Below, in pieces: positions 54,074 through 63,080 of a stretch of 64,000 nucleotides of DNA (position 1 is the first letter of the stretch; every line of letters starts with the position of its first letter). The notes below the pieces were generated by a model. The model saw only the letters and a list, made by a program, of their open reading frames with translations. It had not been told where the DNA came from and searched no databases. The stretch covers positions 1,798,001 through 1,862,000 of the forward strand of contig NZ_CP054585.1 of NCBI RefSeq assembly GCF_003721435.2, written 5' to 3'. The DNA comes from Halorubrum sp. CBA1229. GTDB taxonomy: Archaea; Halobacteriota; Halobacteria; Halobacteriales; Haloferacaceae. Both the position numbers and the translations under genes were made by a program.

Positions 54074-55717
54074 ATGGTCGACATCGACCCCACCGACCAC
54101 GAGATCGCGGACCTCGGCCCGAAGGTCAACGGCGTCGACGACCTCGGCGAGCTGGAGGAGATGCTGGAGCTGGAGCGCGAGGGGCCGGACCGCGCCCCGG
54201 TGAAGACGCTGATCGAGAGCCGGATCGAGACGCTGGAATCGGAGGCGGAAGGCGGTGACGAGGACGTCGATCCCGCCGAGGTCGACCCCGCGGAGCTGTC
54301 GATCGCGGAGGTCGCCAACATGGTTCGCGGGGTCGACGACCCCGACGTCCTCCGCGAGCTGCTCGACCGCGAACGGGACGGCGAGGACCGCGACGGCGCG
54401 GTCACGCGGATCGAGAGTCGGATCGAGGCGATCGAGGGAACCGAGCAGGGGGACGACGAGGAGGCGGCCGAGTACGTGCCGCCGGAGGAGAAACACCCGA
54501 ACCTCGACCACCCGACCGCCGACAAGACGTACGTCGAGGGCGTCTCCGGCGAGACGTACCGCGACATGTGGGTGTACTGCGAGACCCAGCGGGGCGAGCT
54601 CGTCGACGCCTCGAAGGAGATCCTCGGCAAGGCCGACGAGCTGCTGGACGACTACGCCGAGCGATACGGCGACGAGGAGGACGTGATCGCGGTCCTCATC
54701 GGGGACGACGTCGCCGACCTCGCCGAGGAGGCGATCGCCTACGGCGCGGACCGCGCGGTCTACCACGAGGACGACCGGCTCGACCGCTTCCGGCACAAGC
54801 CGTACACGGAGCTGTTCGTGCACATGTGCCGGGACTTCGAGGCGGAGTGGCGCGACTACCACGAGCCCCGCTACACCGTGTTCCCGGCGACGCACAACGG
54901 GCGCGACCTCTCCGCGCTCGTGCAGGCCGAGCTCGACTCCGGGCTCGCCTCCGACTGCTCGGACCTGTACATCGAGGAGGCGATGATCTCCAACCCGGCG
55001 AAGACGGGGAAGCCGGGCGACAGCGAGGAGTTCGAGCGCGTGCTCCACATGCCCCGCCCGGACTTCTCCGGGTTCGAGTACTCGACTATCCTCTGTATCG
55101 ACAAGCCGCACCGCGACTTCCACCCGCAGGGCGCCAGCGTCATCCCGGGCGCCTTCGACCTCCCCGACCCGGACCCGGAGCGCGAGGGCGAGGTCGTCGA
55201 ACACGACCTCGACCTCCCGGACGACTGGTTCCAGGTCGACGTCGTGGAGCACGACCGGCTGGAGGAGGGCATCGACCTGACCGGCCACGACGTGATCGTC
55301 GCGCTCGGTCGGGGGATCGGCGACGACCCCACCGAGGGGATCGAGCTCGGCGTCGACCTCGTGGACGCGTTCGACGACGCCGCGCTCGGACTCTCGCGCG
55401 GCGTCATCACCGCCTCCTACGAGTTCGCGAGCCACGTCGAGGACTACATCAGCGAGGAGCGACAGATCGGCGAGTCCGGGCAGGTCGTCGAGCCAGACGT
55501 GTACGTCGCGGCCGGCATCTCCGGCGCGGTCCAGCACAAGGTCGGCATGGACGAGTCCGACACGATCATCGCGATCAACGACGACCCCGAGGCCGACATC
55601 CGCGAGTTCTCCGACTACTTCGTCGAGGGCGACTTATTCGAGGTGTTACCCCGGCTGACGGCGGCGGTCGAGGGCGACGGCTCCGTCGCGGCGATGGAGG
55701 GGGTGGCCGATGACTGA
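54074..55717 (+). CDS. fixB: electron transfer flavoprotein alpha subunit (FixB) with N-terminal repeat domain
   Basis: 547-aa ETF alpha, far longer than the usual 320 residues. The ETF part starts at about 155 (MWVYCETQRGELVDASKEILGKADEL). It contains VYVAAGISGAVQHKVGMDESDTIIAINDDPEADI, the FAD-binding C-terminal motif. The first 130 residues are two related 50-residue helical units (IADLGPKVNGVDDLGELEEMLELER and IAEVANMVRGVDDPDVLRELLDRER), each followed by a LIESRIETLE-like helix. This extension probably mediates partner binding. It overlaps fixC by 8 bp. Confidence 0.93.
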   Translation: MVDIDPTDHEIADLGPKVNGVDDLGELEEMLELEREGPDRAPVKTLIESRIETLESEAEGGDEDVDPAEVDPAELSIAEVANMVRGVDDPDVLRELLDRERDGEDRDGAVTRIESRIEAIEGTEQGDDEEAAEYVPPEEKHPNLDHPTADKTYVEGVSGETYRDMWVYCETQRGELVDASKEILGKADELLDDYAERYGDEEDVIAVLIGDDVADLAEEAIAYGADRAVYHEDDRLDRFRHKPYTELFVHMCRDFEAEWRDYHEPRYTVFPATHNGRDLSALVQAELDSGLASDCSDLYIEEAMISNPAKTGKPGDSEEFERVLHMPRPDFSGFEYSTILCIDKPHRDFHPQGASVIPGAFDLPDPDPEREGEVVEHDLDLPDDWFQVDVVEHDRLEEGIDLTGHDVIVALGRGIGDDPTEGIELGVDLVDAFDDAALGLSRGVITASYEFASHVEDYISEERQIGESGQVVEPDVYVAAGISGAVQHKVGMDESDTIIAINDDPEADIREFSDYFVEGDLFEVLPRLTAAVEGDGSVAAMEGVADD

Positions 55718-57419
55718 CGCCGACGCGGTCGACGCCGGCGAATCGGCCGATCACGAGCACTACGAGGCCGTCGTCGTCGGGGCGGGCCCCGGCGGCGCGG
55801 CGGCGGCCGCGGCGCTGGCCAAGCAGGGCGTCGAGACGCTCGTCTTGGAACGGGGCGTCGACGCCGGCTCGAAGAGCGTCTCCGGCGGGCTGATCTACGC
55901 CGAGGAGTCCGCGCCCTACACGATCGACGGGCTGTTCCCCGGGTTCCGCGAGGCGGCGTCCGAGCGCCCGATCGACGAGTACCACATGCACAACGTCGCG
56001 GGCGACCGCGTGAAGACGTTCGACCTCGACCGGATCCACAACCACGACACCGACTGGTGTGACGCGGTGCTGCGCCGACGGATGGACTCGTGGCTCGCGG
56101 AGCGCGTCCACGAGCTGACCCGCGAGACCGGCGGCGGGCTGCTCACGGGGGTCCGAGTCAACGGCCTGCTCCGCGAGGACGGCGAGATCGTCGGCGTCAC
56201 CTGCGACGAGCTCGACCCCATCCGCGCGGACCTGGTCGTCGCCGCCGACGGCGTCAACTCCGAGCTGGCGCGCGACGCCGGGCTCATGGACTGGGACGAC
56301 CCCGAAGACTGGTTCCAGGGGGTGAAGGCGGTCGTCGACATGGAGCCCGACGTCATCAACGAGCGGTTCGACGTGGACCCGGAGGGCGGCGCGGCCCACC
56401 TGTTCTCGGGCGACCTGTTCGACGGCGTCCGCGGGGGCGGCTTCCTCTACACCAACGAGGACTCGCTGTCGATCGGGACGGTGTTCCACCTCGACTCGCT
56501 GACCGCACAGCGGGCGGAGCCGCACGAGCTGCTCGACGGCCTCCTGACGCATCCCCTGCTCGACCGCTGGTTCCAGGGCGAGTACGCGGAGCGCGAGTAC
56601 TCGGCGAAGCTCGTTCCCGACTCGAAGAAGGTCGCACATCCCTCGCCGCACCGCGGGCGGCTCCTGCTCGTCGGCGACGCCGCCGGCCAGATGCAGGCGC
56701 AGGGGCCGATCATCAAGGGGATGAACCACGCCGTGACCGCCGGCGGGCTCGCCGCCGAGGCCTTCGTCGAGGCCCGGACGCGAGGGGACGCCTCGAAGGC
56801 GGGCGAGCTCTACGAGCGGAAGCTCCGCGAGGAGGGCGTGATGGAGAAGCTCCGCCCGCGACGCTACCGGGCGACACGGGCCGTCTCCGAGCACGACGCC
56901 GTGAACCGGATCGGGAGCGCCTTAGTCGAGTCGTCGCTGGGCGCGGCCGGCCTGCGGGCCTTCGACGGGCTCGCGGAGCGCGCGTTCAACTCCCCGCTGC
57001 TGCTCGGGATGGTGCCGGACACCCGGTTCTCGTACGTCGACGTGCCGACGCGGATCGCGGAGGTCCTCGGCGAGCCGATCGAGGAGCGCTCGCCCGCCGA
57101 CGACGAGGCCGGCGTTCGTCCGCCGGACCTCGCGGACCGGATCGGCGACCTGACCTACGACGTCGGTGACCCGCACATCGAGCTCCGCGACGAGAGCTAC
57201 GAGGCGAGCGGGGCCGCCGTGACCGCCTGTCCGGTGAGCGCCGAGGAGTTCGGCGGCGGCTGCTACCGCGACGAGACGGTTCGGACGAACGGCGAGGAGA
57301 AGCGCGTCGTCAGCCTCGACACGCAGCCGTGCGTCGAGTGCGGCACCTGCGCCGTCGTCGCAGACACGGAGTGGGAACACCCCAGCGGCGGCAAGGGCGT
57401 CGAGTTCAAGGAAGGGTAA
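55710..57419 (+). CDS. fixC: FixC-FixX fusion, ETF:quinone oxidoreductase-like flavoprotein
   Basis: 569-aa fusion. Residues 1-470 form FixC: the FAD motif VVVGAGPGGAAAAAALAKQG (13-32) and the second GRLLLVGDAAGQMQAQGPIIKGMNHA. The last 90 residues resemble the FixX ferredoxin (YEASGAAVTACPVSAEEF, QPCVECGTCAVVADTEWEHPSGGKGVEFKEG). One CP and the CxxCxxC cysteines can hold one Fe-S cluster. It would pass electrons from FixAB to menaquinone or to ferredoxin in flavin-based bifurcation. It overlaps fixB by 8 bp. Confidence 0.92.
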   Translation: MTDADAVDAGESADHEHYEAVVVGAGPGGAAAAAALAKQGVETLVLERGVDAGSKSVSGGLIYAEESAPYTIDGLFPGFREAASERPIDEYHMHNVAGDRVKTFDLDRIHNHDTDWCDAVLRRRMDSWLAERVHELTRETGGGLLTGVRVNGLLREDGEIVGVTCDELDPIRADLVVAADGVNSELARDAGLMDWDDPEDWFQGVKAVVDMEPDVINERFDVDPEGGAAHLFSGDLFDGVRGGGFLYTNEDSLSIGTVFHLDSLTAQRAEPHELLDGLLTHPLLDRWFQGEYAEREYSAKLVPDSKKVAHPSPHRGRLLLVGDAAGQMQAQGPIIKGMNHAVTAGGLAAEAFVEARTRGDASKAGELYERKLREEGVMEKLRPRRYRATRAVSEHDAVNRIGSALVESSLGAAGLRAFDGLAERAFNSPLLLGMVPDTRFSYVDVPTRIAEVLGEPIEERSPADDEAGVRPPDLADRIGDLTYDVGDPHIELRDESYEASGAAVTACPVSAEEFGGGCYRDETVRTNGEEKRVVSLDTQPCVECGTCAVVADTEWEHPSGGKGVEFKEG

Positions 57420-57420
57420 C

Positions 57421-57831
57421 GTGGCGGGGACGCGCTCTCGGTACGCCGACCGGATCGCGTCGCTCGCGGCGGACGCCCGCGCCGCGCGCGAGCGGTTCGG
57501 GGATACCGAACTGACGGAGCTCGAACTCGCGGGAACCGCCGTTTCGGACCGCGAGGAGGCGGCGCTGGTCGCGGCGCGCGACGGGCTCGGGCCGGTCGTC
57601 GGCGTCTACGTGGAGGCGCGCACGGCGGACGAGCCGGTCAGGTTCTCCGGGCGGGAACTCGACCGCCTTCACGCCGCGACGAGCGACTGGCTGGCGGTGT
57701 ACGCCCGGTGTCGAGGGGTCGACGCCGACCCGGACGCGACCGTCCGCGAGGCCGCCGAACTGCTGATCGACACGCACGACATCACCGACGTGGCGGCGCT
57801 GCTCACGGGGACGCATCGCGACGAGCCGTGA
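57421..57831 (+). CDS. small protein at the end of the Fix operon, function unknown
   Basis: 136-aa soluble helical protein beginning with a GTG one base after the fixC stop codon. The N-terminal part (YADRIASLAADARAARERFGDTELTELELAG) and the end (TVREAAELLIDTHDITDVAALLTGTHRDEP) are alpha-helical. No cysteine motif or catalytic signature is seen. The single-nucleotide spacing says it is translated with the Fix proteins, so it may be an accessory or assembly factor. I recognise no family. Confidence 0.6.
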   Translation: MAGTRSRYADRIASLAADARAARERFGDTELTELELAGTAVSDREEAALVAARDGLGPVVGVYVEARTADEPVRFSGRELDRLHAATSDWLAVYARCRGVDADPDATVREAAELLIDTHDITDVAALLTGTHRDEP

Positions 57832-57922
57832 GTCGCGGGCCGCCGCGAGCTGCGACCCCACGCCCGCGGTCAGGCGAAGTAACAAACACGATCGATCGTG
57901 GGGAATACTTATCTGTTGTTGT

Positions 57923-57932
57923 GTGGTACCAC
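57923..57932. promoter_or_regulatory. palindrome overlapping the HTH-GNAT start region
   Basis: GTGGTACCAC, a 10-bp perfect palindrome, ends 5 nt before the ATG and lies about 15-20 nt after a TACTTATC TATA-like element. The position near the transcription start suits an autorepression site. The same half-site GTGGTA/TACCAC appears with a 5-nt spacer at 1103-1119. Confidence 0.35.
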
Positions 57933-57937
57933 GAACC

Positions 57938-58672
57938 ATGGAGCTCGCGCAACGCGTTTCGATCGAGAACCGTGACCGGAAAGACATCTACGAGTACGTG
58001 GAGCGGCGCGGGTCGGTCTCGGCGGAGGCGGTGCGCCGCGAGCTCGGATTCGACGAGGAGGCGTTCGGCCACCACCTCGCCGTGTTGCGACGCGACGGCT
58101 ACGTGCGGGAGGACGAGGGCGAGCTCGAGATCGCGTTCGACACGGACTCGGGAGTCGTCCACAAGCACGACGACGACGGCCGTTTCACGATCCGGACCGC
58201 GCGACAGGCGGACCTCTCGGGGCTCGTCGGCATCATCCGGCAGGTGGCGAACGAGGGGTCGTACATCGAGGCGGAGACCGTCGCCGACCTGATCGATTAC
58301 GAGGAGATCCTGTTGCGGAACAACAGCGCCGAGTCGCGGATGTTCTTCGTGGCCACCGTGGAGGAACAGGTGGTCGGCTGGGTCCACCTCGACCTCCCAC
58401 AGACCGGGAAACTCCGCCACACGGCGAAGCTCACGGTCGGCGTCCTCGACGAGTACCGCGGCGGCGGAATCGGGACGACGCTGCTGGAGAAGGGGTCAAC
58501 CTGGGCGCGCGAGAACGACTTCGAGAAGCTGTACAACAGCGTCCCCGCCACCAACGAGGAGGCACGGAACTTCTTGGAGACGCACGGGTGGCACACCGAG
58601 GCGACCCGCGAGGACCACTACAAGATCGACGGCGAATACGTCGACGAAGTGATGATGGCGCGGTCGCTGTAA
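57938..58672 (+). CDS. HTH-GNAT fusion protein, putative regulator/acetyltransferase
   Basis: 244-aa protein. Residues about 10-62 look like a winged helix (RKDIYEYVERRGSVSAEAVRRELGFDEEAFGHHLAVLRRDGYVRE). Residues 80-244 are a GNAT acetyltransferase (RTARQADLSGLVGIIRQV, VGVLDEYRGGGIGTTLLEKG with the acetyl-CoA loop, NSVPATNEEARNFLETHGW). An acetyltransferase linked to a DNA-binding domain is a known haloarchaeal pattern of unknown role. The ATG at 57938 is preceded by GTGGTACCAC (57923-57932), a 10-bp palindrome, and a TACTTATC box at about 57906. Confidence 0.8.
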   Translation: MELAQRVSIENRDRKDIYEYVERRGSVSAEAVRRELGFDEEAFGHHLAVLRRDGYVREDEGELEIAFDTDSGVVHKHDDDGRFTIRTARQADLSGLVGIIRQVANEGSYIEAETVADLIDYEEILLRNNSAESRMFFVATVEEQVVGWVHLDLPQTGKLRHTAKLTVGVLDEYRGGGIGTTLLEKGSTWARENDFEKLYNSVPATNEEARNFLETHGWHTEATREDHYKIDGEYVDEVMMARSL

Positions 58673-58698
58673 GCGGTCCCGAACGCCTTTTCAACCCG

Positions 58699-58887
58699 TC
58701 ACGGCCACGCGTCCTCGTGACCGGAGAGCGGCTCCGCGACGACGCCGTCCCGCTGGGCCAGCGCCCGCGCACAGGCCGGGCAGACGGCGCGGTCCGCGTC
58801 CCACGGCACGCGCAGGCGAACGGCCGCCGGCCGGTCGCAGTCCGACTCCGTGCAGGTGGTCGGGGGATCGTTCGCATCGGCGGTCAT
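58699..58887 (-). CDS. 62-aa small zinc-binding protein
   Basis: 62-aa protein with CTESDC near residues 12-17 and CPAC near 36-39, a likely four-cysteine zinc site. It starts MTADANDPPTTCTESDCDRP. The start at 58887 is set by the first ATG before the cysteines; the longer upstream frame is Arg-rich and overlaps the TmcA gene. The function is unknown. It lies downstream of and in line with the TmcA gene, so it could be co-transcribed with it. Confidence 0.6.
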   Translation of the reverse strand: MTADANDPPTTCTESDCDRPAAVRLRVPWDADRAVCPACARALAQRDGVVAEPLSGHEDAWP

Positions 58888-58946
58888 ACCGGCTCTCCGT
58901 TCGCGACCGCCTTCGGTGTTGGCCCCGAACCGCCGCGGCCGCGGGG

Positions 58947-61268
58947 TCACTCGACGGTGAACCGGTCGCGCTCCGAGAGCGCGAGCTCCGTCCCGTACCG
59001 CTCGACGAGCGGCTCGTACGCGTCGCCGAGCGCGCGCATGCAAGCGGCCGTGGAGACGTAGCCGAGCTCGTCGGCGACCGACGCGCCCGGCCGACCCTGT
59101 AACACCTTCCGGACGAGCAGGCGTCGCTCGCGGGCGTCGAGGGCCGAGCCCGCCTCGGAGCCGTCGTCCACGCCGACGAGCGCCGCCATCGCCAGGTCGC
59201 GGAACGCGCCGGGGGCGCTGTCGTACATCCCGGGGCCGAACGACGCGCCGACGACGGAGCGCCACTCGGTCTCGGTCAGGTCAACGGGGACCGGCGCCGG
59301 GCAGGCGCGGAGCACGCCGGCGACCACGTCGGGGTCGACGTCGCGGTGGGCGTCGGAGAGCCCGTCGCGCTCGCGGTCGCGGAAGGCGGCGGCGTGGCGG
59401 TCGAGCAGGTCCCGGCCGGCCGCGGTCACCGGTCGCACCATGATCGCCGAGTACTCGCCGGAGGCGTCGTTGCGGGAGGTCGAGAGGTGGACGGTCCGGT
59501 AGCCCGCCCGCCGCCAGAACCGGAGCAGGCGCGGGGTCGCGCCGTAGCCGACCGAGAAGTAGTCGACCTCGTCCCGGTCGCCGCCCCCCGCGCCGTCGAC
59601 CCCACCGCCCGCCCCGCCGAACTCGGCGTGGATCTCCTCCAGCAGGCGGGAGCCGAACCCCTCGTCCCGGACGGCGTGGTGGGTCGCGATCCGGACGGTC
59701 CGAATCCCCCGCGGCTCGGCGGCGCCCTCGTCGCGAAGTTGGCTCGTGAGCACGTCCGGCACCATGTTGCCGCGGACGCGCTCGCCCTCGTACATCGCTC
59801 GGCGGGTCTCGGCGTCCAGCCCGCCCTCGCGCGCGAGCAGCGCGACCGCGACGACCCGCCCCTCGGCGACGAGCGCCCGCGCCGAGAGGTTCGGAGCGTC
59901 GAGCAGCCGCGCGAGGTCGTTCGGCTCGGTGCGGTAGTGAGCGGCGACGAGCAGTCCGAACGCCTCCCCGAGCAGGGTCTCGTCCGCGAGCAGGTCGTCG
60001 GGCGCGAGCGTCCGGTACGTCGCGTCCGCCACCGCCGTTCCCGCGACCGCCTCGTCGACCGCCGGCCGCGCGTCGAGCAGGAGCGCCCGCGACGCCCACG
60101 CCTCGACCGGGTCGTTCCGCGCGTACCGGATCGGCTCGTCGAGGCGGACGTCCCGCACCGCGAGCGGGCCGTCGAGCAGCCGCTCGCGGAACCGGATCGC
60201 GAAGCCGCGGCCGGCCCCCTCGTAGCCGTGGACCGTCGTGCAGAACGCGACCGAGAGCGACCCGTCGAGGAACCCCTCCAGCAGCCGCACCGGGAGGGCG
60301 GCCGCCTCGTCGACGATCGCGACGTCGGGGTCGCCGGGCAGCTCCGCGGCCTCGGCGGGCGGCAGGTACCGCACGCGCCCGCCGCCCGGCGCGTCGACGC
60401 GGCGGTTCTCCCCGAGCGGAGCCCCGTCGCTTTCGGCGTCGGATCCCCCGATCAGCTCCTCGGCCCGCGCGAACACCTCGGCGGCGTTGCGGGCCGCGGG
60501 GGCGGTGACGAGCACGTCGGCGCCGGCGAGCGCGAGCGCGCCCGCCGCGAGCCCCGCCGCGCTCGACTTCCCCCGCCCGCGGTCGGCCTCAACGACGACC
60601 GCGTTGCCGGGGGTCGACAGCGACTCGAACGCGCGCACCGCCCGGACCTGATCGGCCGTGAGACACGCCTCGTACGCCGCGGCGGGGAACGTCGCGTCCG
60701 GCGGGACGGTCGGTTGGCTTCTCGGGCCGGCTCCGTCTACCGGCCCGCCGGTCAGCCCGTCCCGCTCGACGACGTCGTCCTCGCCGCCGTCCTCCCCGAG
60801 CGAGACGATCGCGATCCCCGGGTGCGCGCGCAGTGTGTCGACCAACCGCTCGCGAAAGCGCCCCGTGACGTCGTCGATGGTATACGGCGGGACCGCCAGC
60901 GAGTCGTCGAAGCGGTCGCGGACCGCCGGCCACTCGTCGAGCGCCGGCGTCAGGAGGACGAGGAGGCCGCCGCCGTCGACCGCGCCGACGCACCGGCCGA
61001 GCGCGTTCGGGACGAACCGCTCGTGACAGTCGAGGACGACGATCTCGCGGGTGCGCCCGAGCAGCTCGTCCGCGTTCCGTGGCCGGTGCTCCTCGAACCG
61101 GAACCCATCGCGCGTCGAGACGACGGCGGTCGAGTCGGGGTCGACCGCCTCGATCGCGTCGTACGCCGCGTCGATCCCGCGGTCGTGGTCGCCGGCGCAC
61201 ACGAGGACGCGCCGCTCGTTCGCCGCCTCCGCCTCTCGTTTCGCGTCCCGCGCGAGCCCCGCGATCAT
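58947..61268 (-). CDS. tmcA: tRNA(Met) cytidine acetyltransferase
   Basis: 773-aa TmcA. It acetylates cytidine (ac4C) in tRNA and, in archaea, also in other RNAs. The N-terminal DUF1726-like domain leads to the helicase-type P-loop VEADRGRGKSSAAGLAAG (about residue 225) and VAIVDEAAALP. The GNAT domain contains AVRDEGFGSRLLEEIHAEFGG and SVGYGATPRLLRFWRRAGY. The C-terminal helical part starts at about 650. Length and order fit the archaeal family. The TATA-type element is unclear. Archaeal TmcA is thought to stabilise rRNA at high temperature or salt. Confidence 0.93.
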   Translation of the reverse strand: MIAGLARDAKREAEAANERRVLVCAGDHDRGIDAAYDAIEAVDPDSTAVVSTRDGFRFEEHRPRNADELLGRTREIVVLDCHERFVPNALGRCVGAVDGGGLLVLLTPALDEWPAVRDRFDDSLAVPPYTIDDVTGRFRERLVDTLRAHPGIAIVSLGEDGGEDDVVERDGLTGGPVDGAGPRSQPTVPPDATFPAAAYEACLTADQVRAVRAFESLSTPGNAVVVEADRGRGKSSAAGLAAGALALAGADVLVTAPAARNAAEVFARAEELIGGSDAESDGAPLGENRRVDAPGGGRVRYLPPAEAAELPGDPDVAIVDEAAALPVRLLEGFLDGSLSVAFCTTVHGYEGAGRGFAIRFRERLLDGPLAVRDVRLDEPIRYARNDPVEAWASRALLLDARPAVDEAVAGTAVADATYRTLAPDDLLADETLLGEAFGLLVAAHYRTEPNDLARLLDAPNLSARALVAEGRVVAVALLAREGGLDAETRRAMYEGERVRGNMVPDVLTSQLRDEGAAEPRGIRTVRIATHHAVRDEGFGSRLLEEIHAEFGGAGGGVDGAGGGDRDEVDYFSVGYGATPRLLRFWRRAGYRTVHLSTSRNDASGEYSAIMVRPVTAAGRDLLDRHAAAFRDRERDGLSDAHRDVDPDVVAGVLRACPAPVPVDLTETEWRSVVGASFGPGMYDSAPGAFRDLAMAALVGVDDGSEAGSALDARERRLLVRKVLQGRPGASVADELGYVSTAACMRALGDAYEPLVERYGTELALSERDRFTVE

Positions 61269-61414
61269 TCGTTCGGTCGTCGTTGCCGGGGGCCGGGGAT
61301 GTGTCTTGCCCTCCGGCTTGCGCTCCCGGCGGTCGGCACTCCGGACCGCCCGGGTCTCTCCTGCGTCCCCCGCGAGGCGGGAGGCTTACGGCGGCGCGGA
61401 GCGTCGTGTCGCCC

Positions 61415-61864
61415 ATGACCACGGTCACGCTCATCGGTACGCGGCTCGCGGACACGGGGCGCGAGTTCGTCTACGAGGGGGAGTCGCCCGACTGCGAGGG
61501 GTGCCCCTACCGGAGCCAGTGTCTCAACCTCTCAGAGGGGACCCGGTACCGCGTGACGGGGATCCGCGAGAACGCGCAGGTTCTCGACTGCGCCGTCCAC
61601 GACGCCGGCGTCCGGGCGGTCGAAGTCGAGCCCGCGCCGGTCCCAGCGAACGTCCCGTCGAAGCAGGCGTACGCCGGCAGCCGCGTCTCGCTCGCGGGGC
61701 CGTGCCCGCACACCGAGTGCCCGAGCCACGGCTACTGCGTCCCCGACGGCGCCGACTTCGACGACGAGCGCGTGATCGACCAGGTGCTCGGCGAGCCGCC
61801 GCACGACACCTGCGCGCTCGACCGGGACCTGACGCTAGTGGAGTTCCGAGCGGAAGACGAGTAG
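61415..61864 (+). CDS. UPF0179 family cysteine-rich protein
   Basis: 149-aa protein of the archaeal UPF0179 family. It has cysteines in CEGCPYRSQCLNL, CPHTECPSHGYC and DTCAL, a pattern suggesting a metal site or Fe-S cluster. The N-terminus is MTTVTLIGTRLADTGREFVYEG. The biochemical function is unknown. A GGCTTACGG element lies about 28 nt before the ATG, and the gene is divergent from TmcA. Confidence 0.9.
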   Translation: MTTVTLIGTRLADTGREFVYEGESPDCEGCPYRSQCLNLSEGTRYRVTGIRENAQVLDCAVHDAGVRAVEVEPAPVPANVPSKQAYAGSRVSLAGPCPHTECPSHGYCVPDGADFDDERVIDQVLGEPPHDTCALDRDLTLVEFRAEDE

Positions 61865-61889
61865 AGAGAACCCCGCCGCGCGACGCCGC

Positions 61890-62615
61890 CTACAGCTCTG
61901 TGACCGCGTTCAGCGTGATCCGGATCGCGCGTTCGACGTTGTCCTTGGCCTTCTCCGGGAGCTCGTCGTCCGAGTCCGCGCCCTTCTGGGTGCCCGCGAC
62001 GAGGTTCCCGTCGACGGTACAGATCGCGCCGGCCCGGAGCCCCTTGCGGCGCGCCAGCGCGAAGACGGTCGCGGCCTCCATCTCGATCGCGAGCAGGTTC
62101 GCGTCGTTCCAGTCGGCGACGTACGACTCGTCCTCGTTGTAGAACGCGTCGTCGGAGACGATCGGGCCGACGTGGATCTCCTCGTCGTTGGCCTCGGCGG
62201 CGCCGACCAGCTCGCGCAGCGCGTCGTAGTCGGGGACCGCGGGGTACTCGACCGACTCGTAGCGCTTGCTCGTCCCCTCCTCCTTGGCGGCGCCCGTCGC
62301 GACCACCATGTCGCCGACCTCCATGTCGGCCTGGAGGGCGCCGCAGGTGCCGCACCGGAGGAACGTCTCGACGCCGACCCGCGAGAGCTCCTCGACGGCG
62401 ATCGCGGCCGACGGGCAGCCGATCCCGGTCGAGCAGATCGTGAGGTCGGTCCCCTCGTAGCTCGCGTTGACGACCTTGTACTCGCGGTTCTGCGCGACGA
62501 GCTCGCTGTCGTCGCACAGATCCGCGATCCGGTCGACGCGGCCCGGGTCGCCGGGGATGACCGCGATCTCGTGGACGTCGCCCTCCTCGACCAGCAGGTG
62601 CGGCTGTTTCGCCAT
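61890..62615 (-). CDS. purine/uridine nucleoside phosphorylase family protein
   Basis: 241-aa phosphorylase of the PNP/UDP family, which splits nucleosides with phosphate into base and ribose-1-phosphate. VIPGDPGRVDRIADLCDDSE has the phosphate-binding loop, STGIGCPSAAIAVEELSRVG the second conserved site, and LLAIEMEAATVFALARRKG the substrate motif. The pattern is closest to uridine phosphorylase, but base specificity cannot be read by eye. The ATG at 62615 begins MAKQPHLLVEEGDVHEI; the upstream open frame is unlikely. Confidence 0.9.
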   Translation of the reverse strand: MAKQPHLLVEEGDVHEIAVIPGDPGRVDRIADLCDDSELVAQNREYKVVNASYEGTDLTICSTGIGCPSAAIAVEELSRVGVETFLRCGTCGALQADMEVGDMVVATGAAKEEGTSKRYESVEYPAVPDYDALRELVGAAEANDEEIHVGPIVSDDAFYNEDESYVADWNDANLLAIEMEAATVFALARRKGLRAGAICTVDGNLVAGTQKGADSDDELPEKAKDNVERAIRITLNAVTEL

Positions 62616-62804
62616 ACGCGCGGAGACAGCCGCCGCGCGCAAAAACGGACCGGTCGGGAGACGGGGGTGAGCGCCGCGAAGATAATTTGATATCGCGGTA
62701 TACAATTTATTAGCGGTGCGGACGCTCAATTCACTCCGATACTACGACCGGCCCGACCCTCGGTCGATCGGCCGGTTTATCGCCCGGCCGGGGCAGATCC
62801 GGGT

Positions 62805-62999
62805 ATGACCGATTCGAACCCCGACTCGTTCGCTCCGACAATCGGCTCCGTCGTGATCGCCTTCGTGCTCGTCACGCTGGTCACGGGGTACCTGCTCGGG
62901 GCAAACTGGACGCAAGCGGTGCTGGTCGGCGGGTTCGCGAGCGTCGTGGCCGCCACGTCGGCGTGGCTGACGGCGCGACGGGAAGCGGGCGGCGAGTGA
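62805..62999 (+). CDS. small two-helix membrane protein
   Basis: 64-aa protein with a short hydrophilic start (MTDSNPDSFAPTIGS), two hydrophobic helices (about 15-31 and 37-52) and the charged end LTARREAGGE. A GGTTTATCG box lies about 29 nt before the ATG, so it is likely expressed alone. No family recognised. Confidence 0.55.
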   Translation: MTDSNPDSFAPTIGSVVIAFVLVTLVTGYLLGANWTQAVLVGGFASVVAATSAWLTARREAGGE

Positions 63000-63080
63000 G
63001 GTGCGGGGTCGCGGAGACGGTTATCGCGATTGAGACGGCGGGCGGAGGCTTTTATACGTGTCCGGGTCCGATATCTCCTA

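Noticed and set aside
53792-55537. 581-codon open frame on the minus strand opposite fixB
   Set aside because: It mirrors fixB and is rich in Val/Leu/Arg repeats typical of antisense frames in GC-rich haloarchaeal genes; the plus strand encodes a complete, recognisable protein.
59346-61418. 690-codon plus-strand frame opposite tmcA
   Set aside because: Low-complexity Arg/Val/Glu sequence without any family motif; it is the shadow of TmcA.
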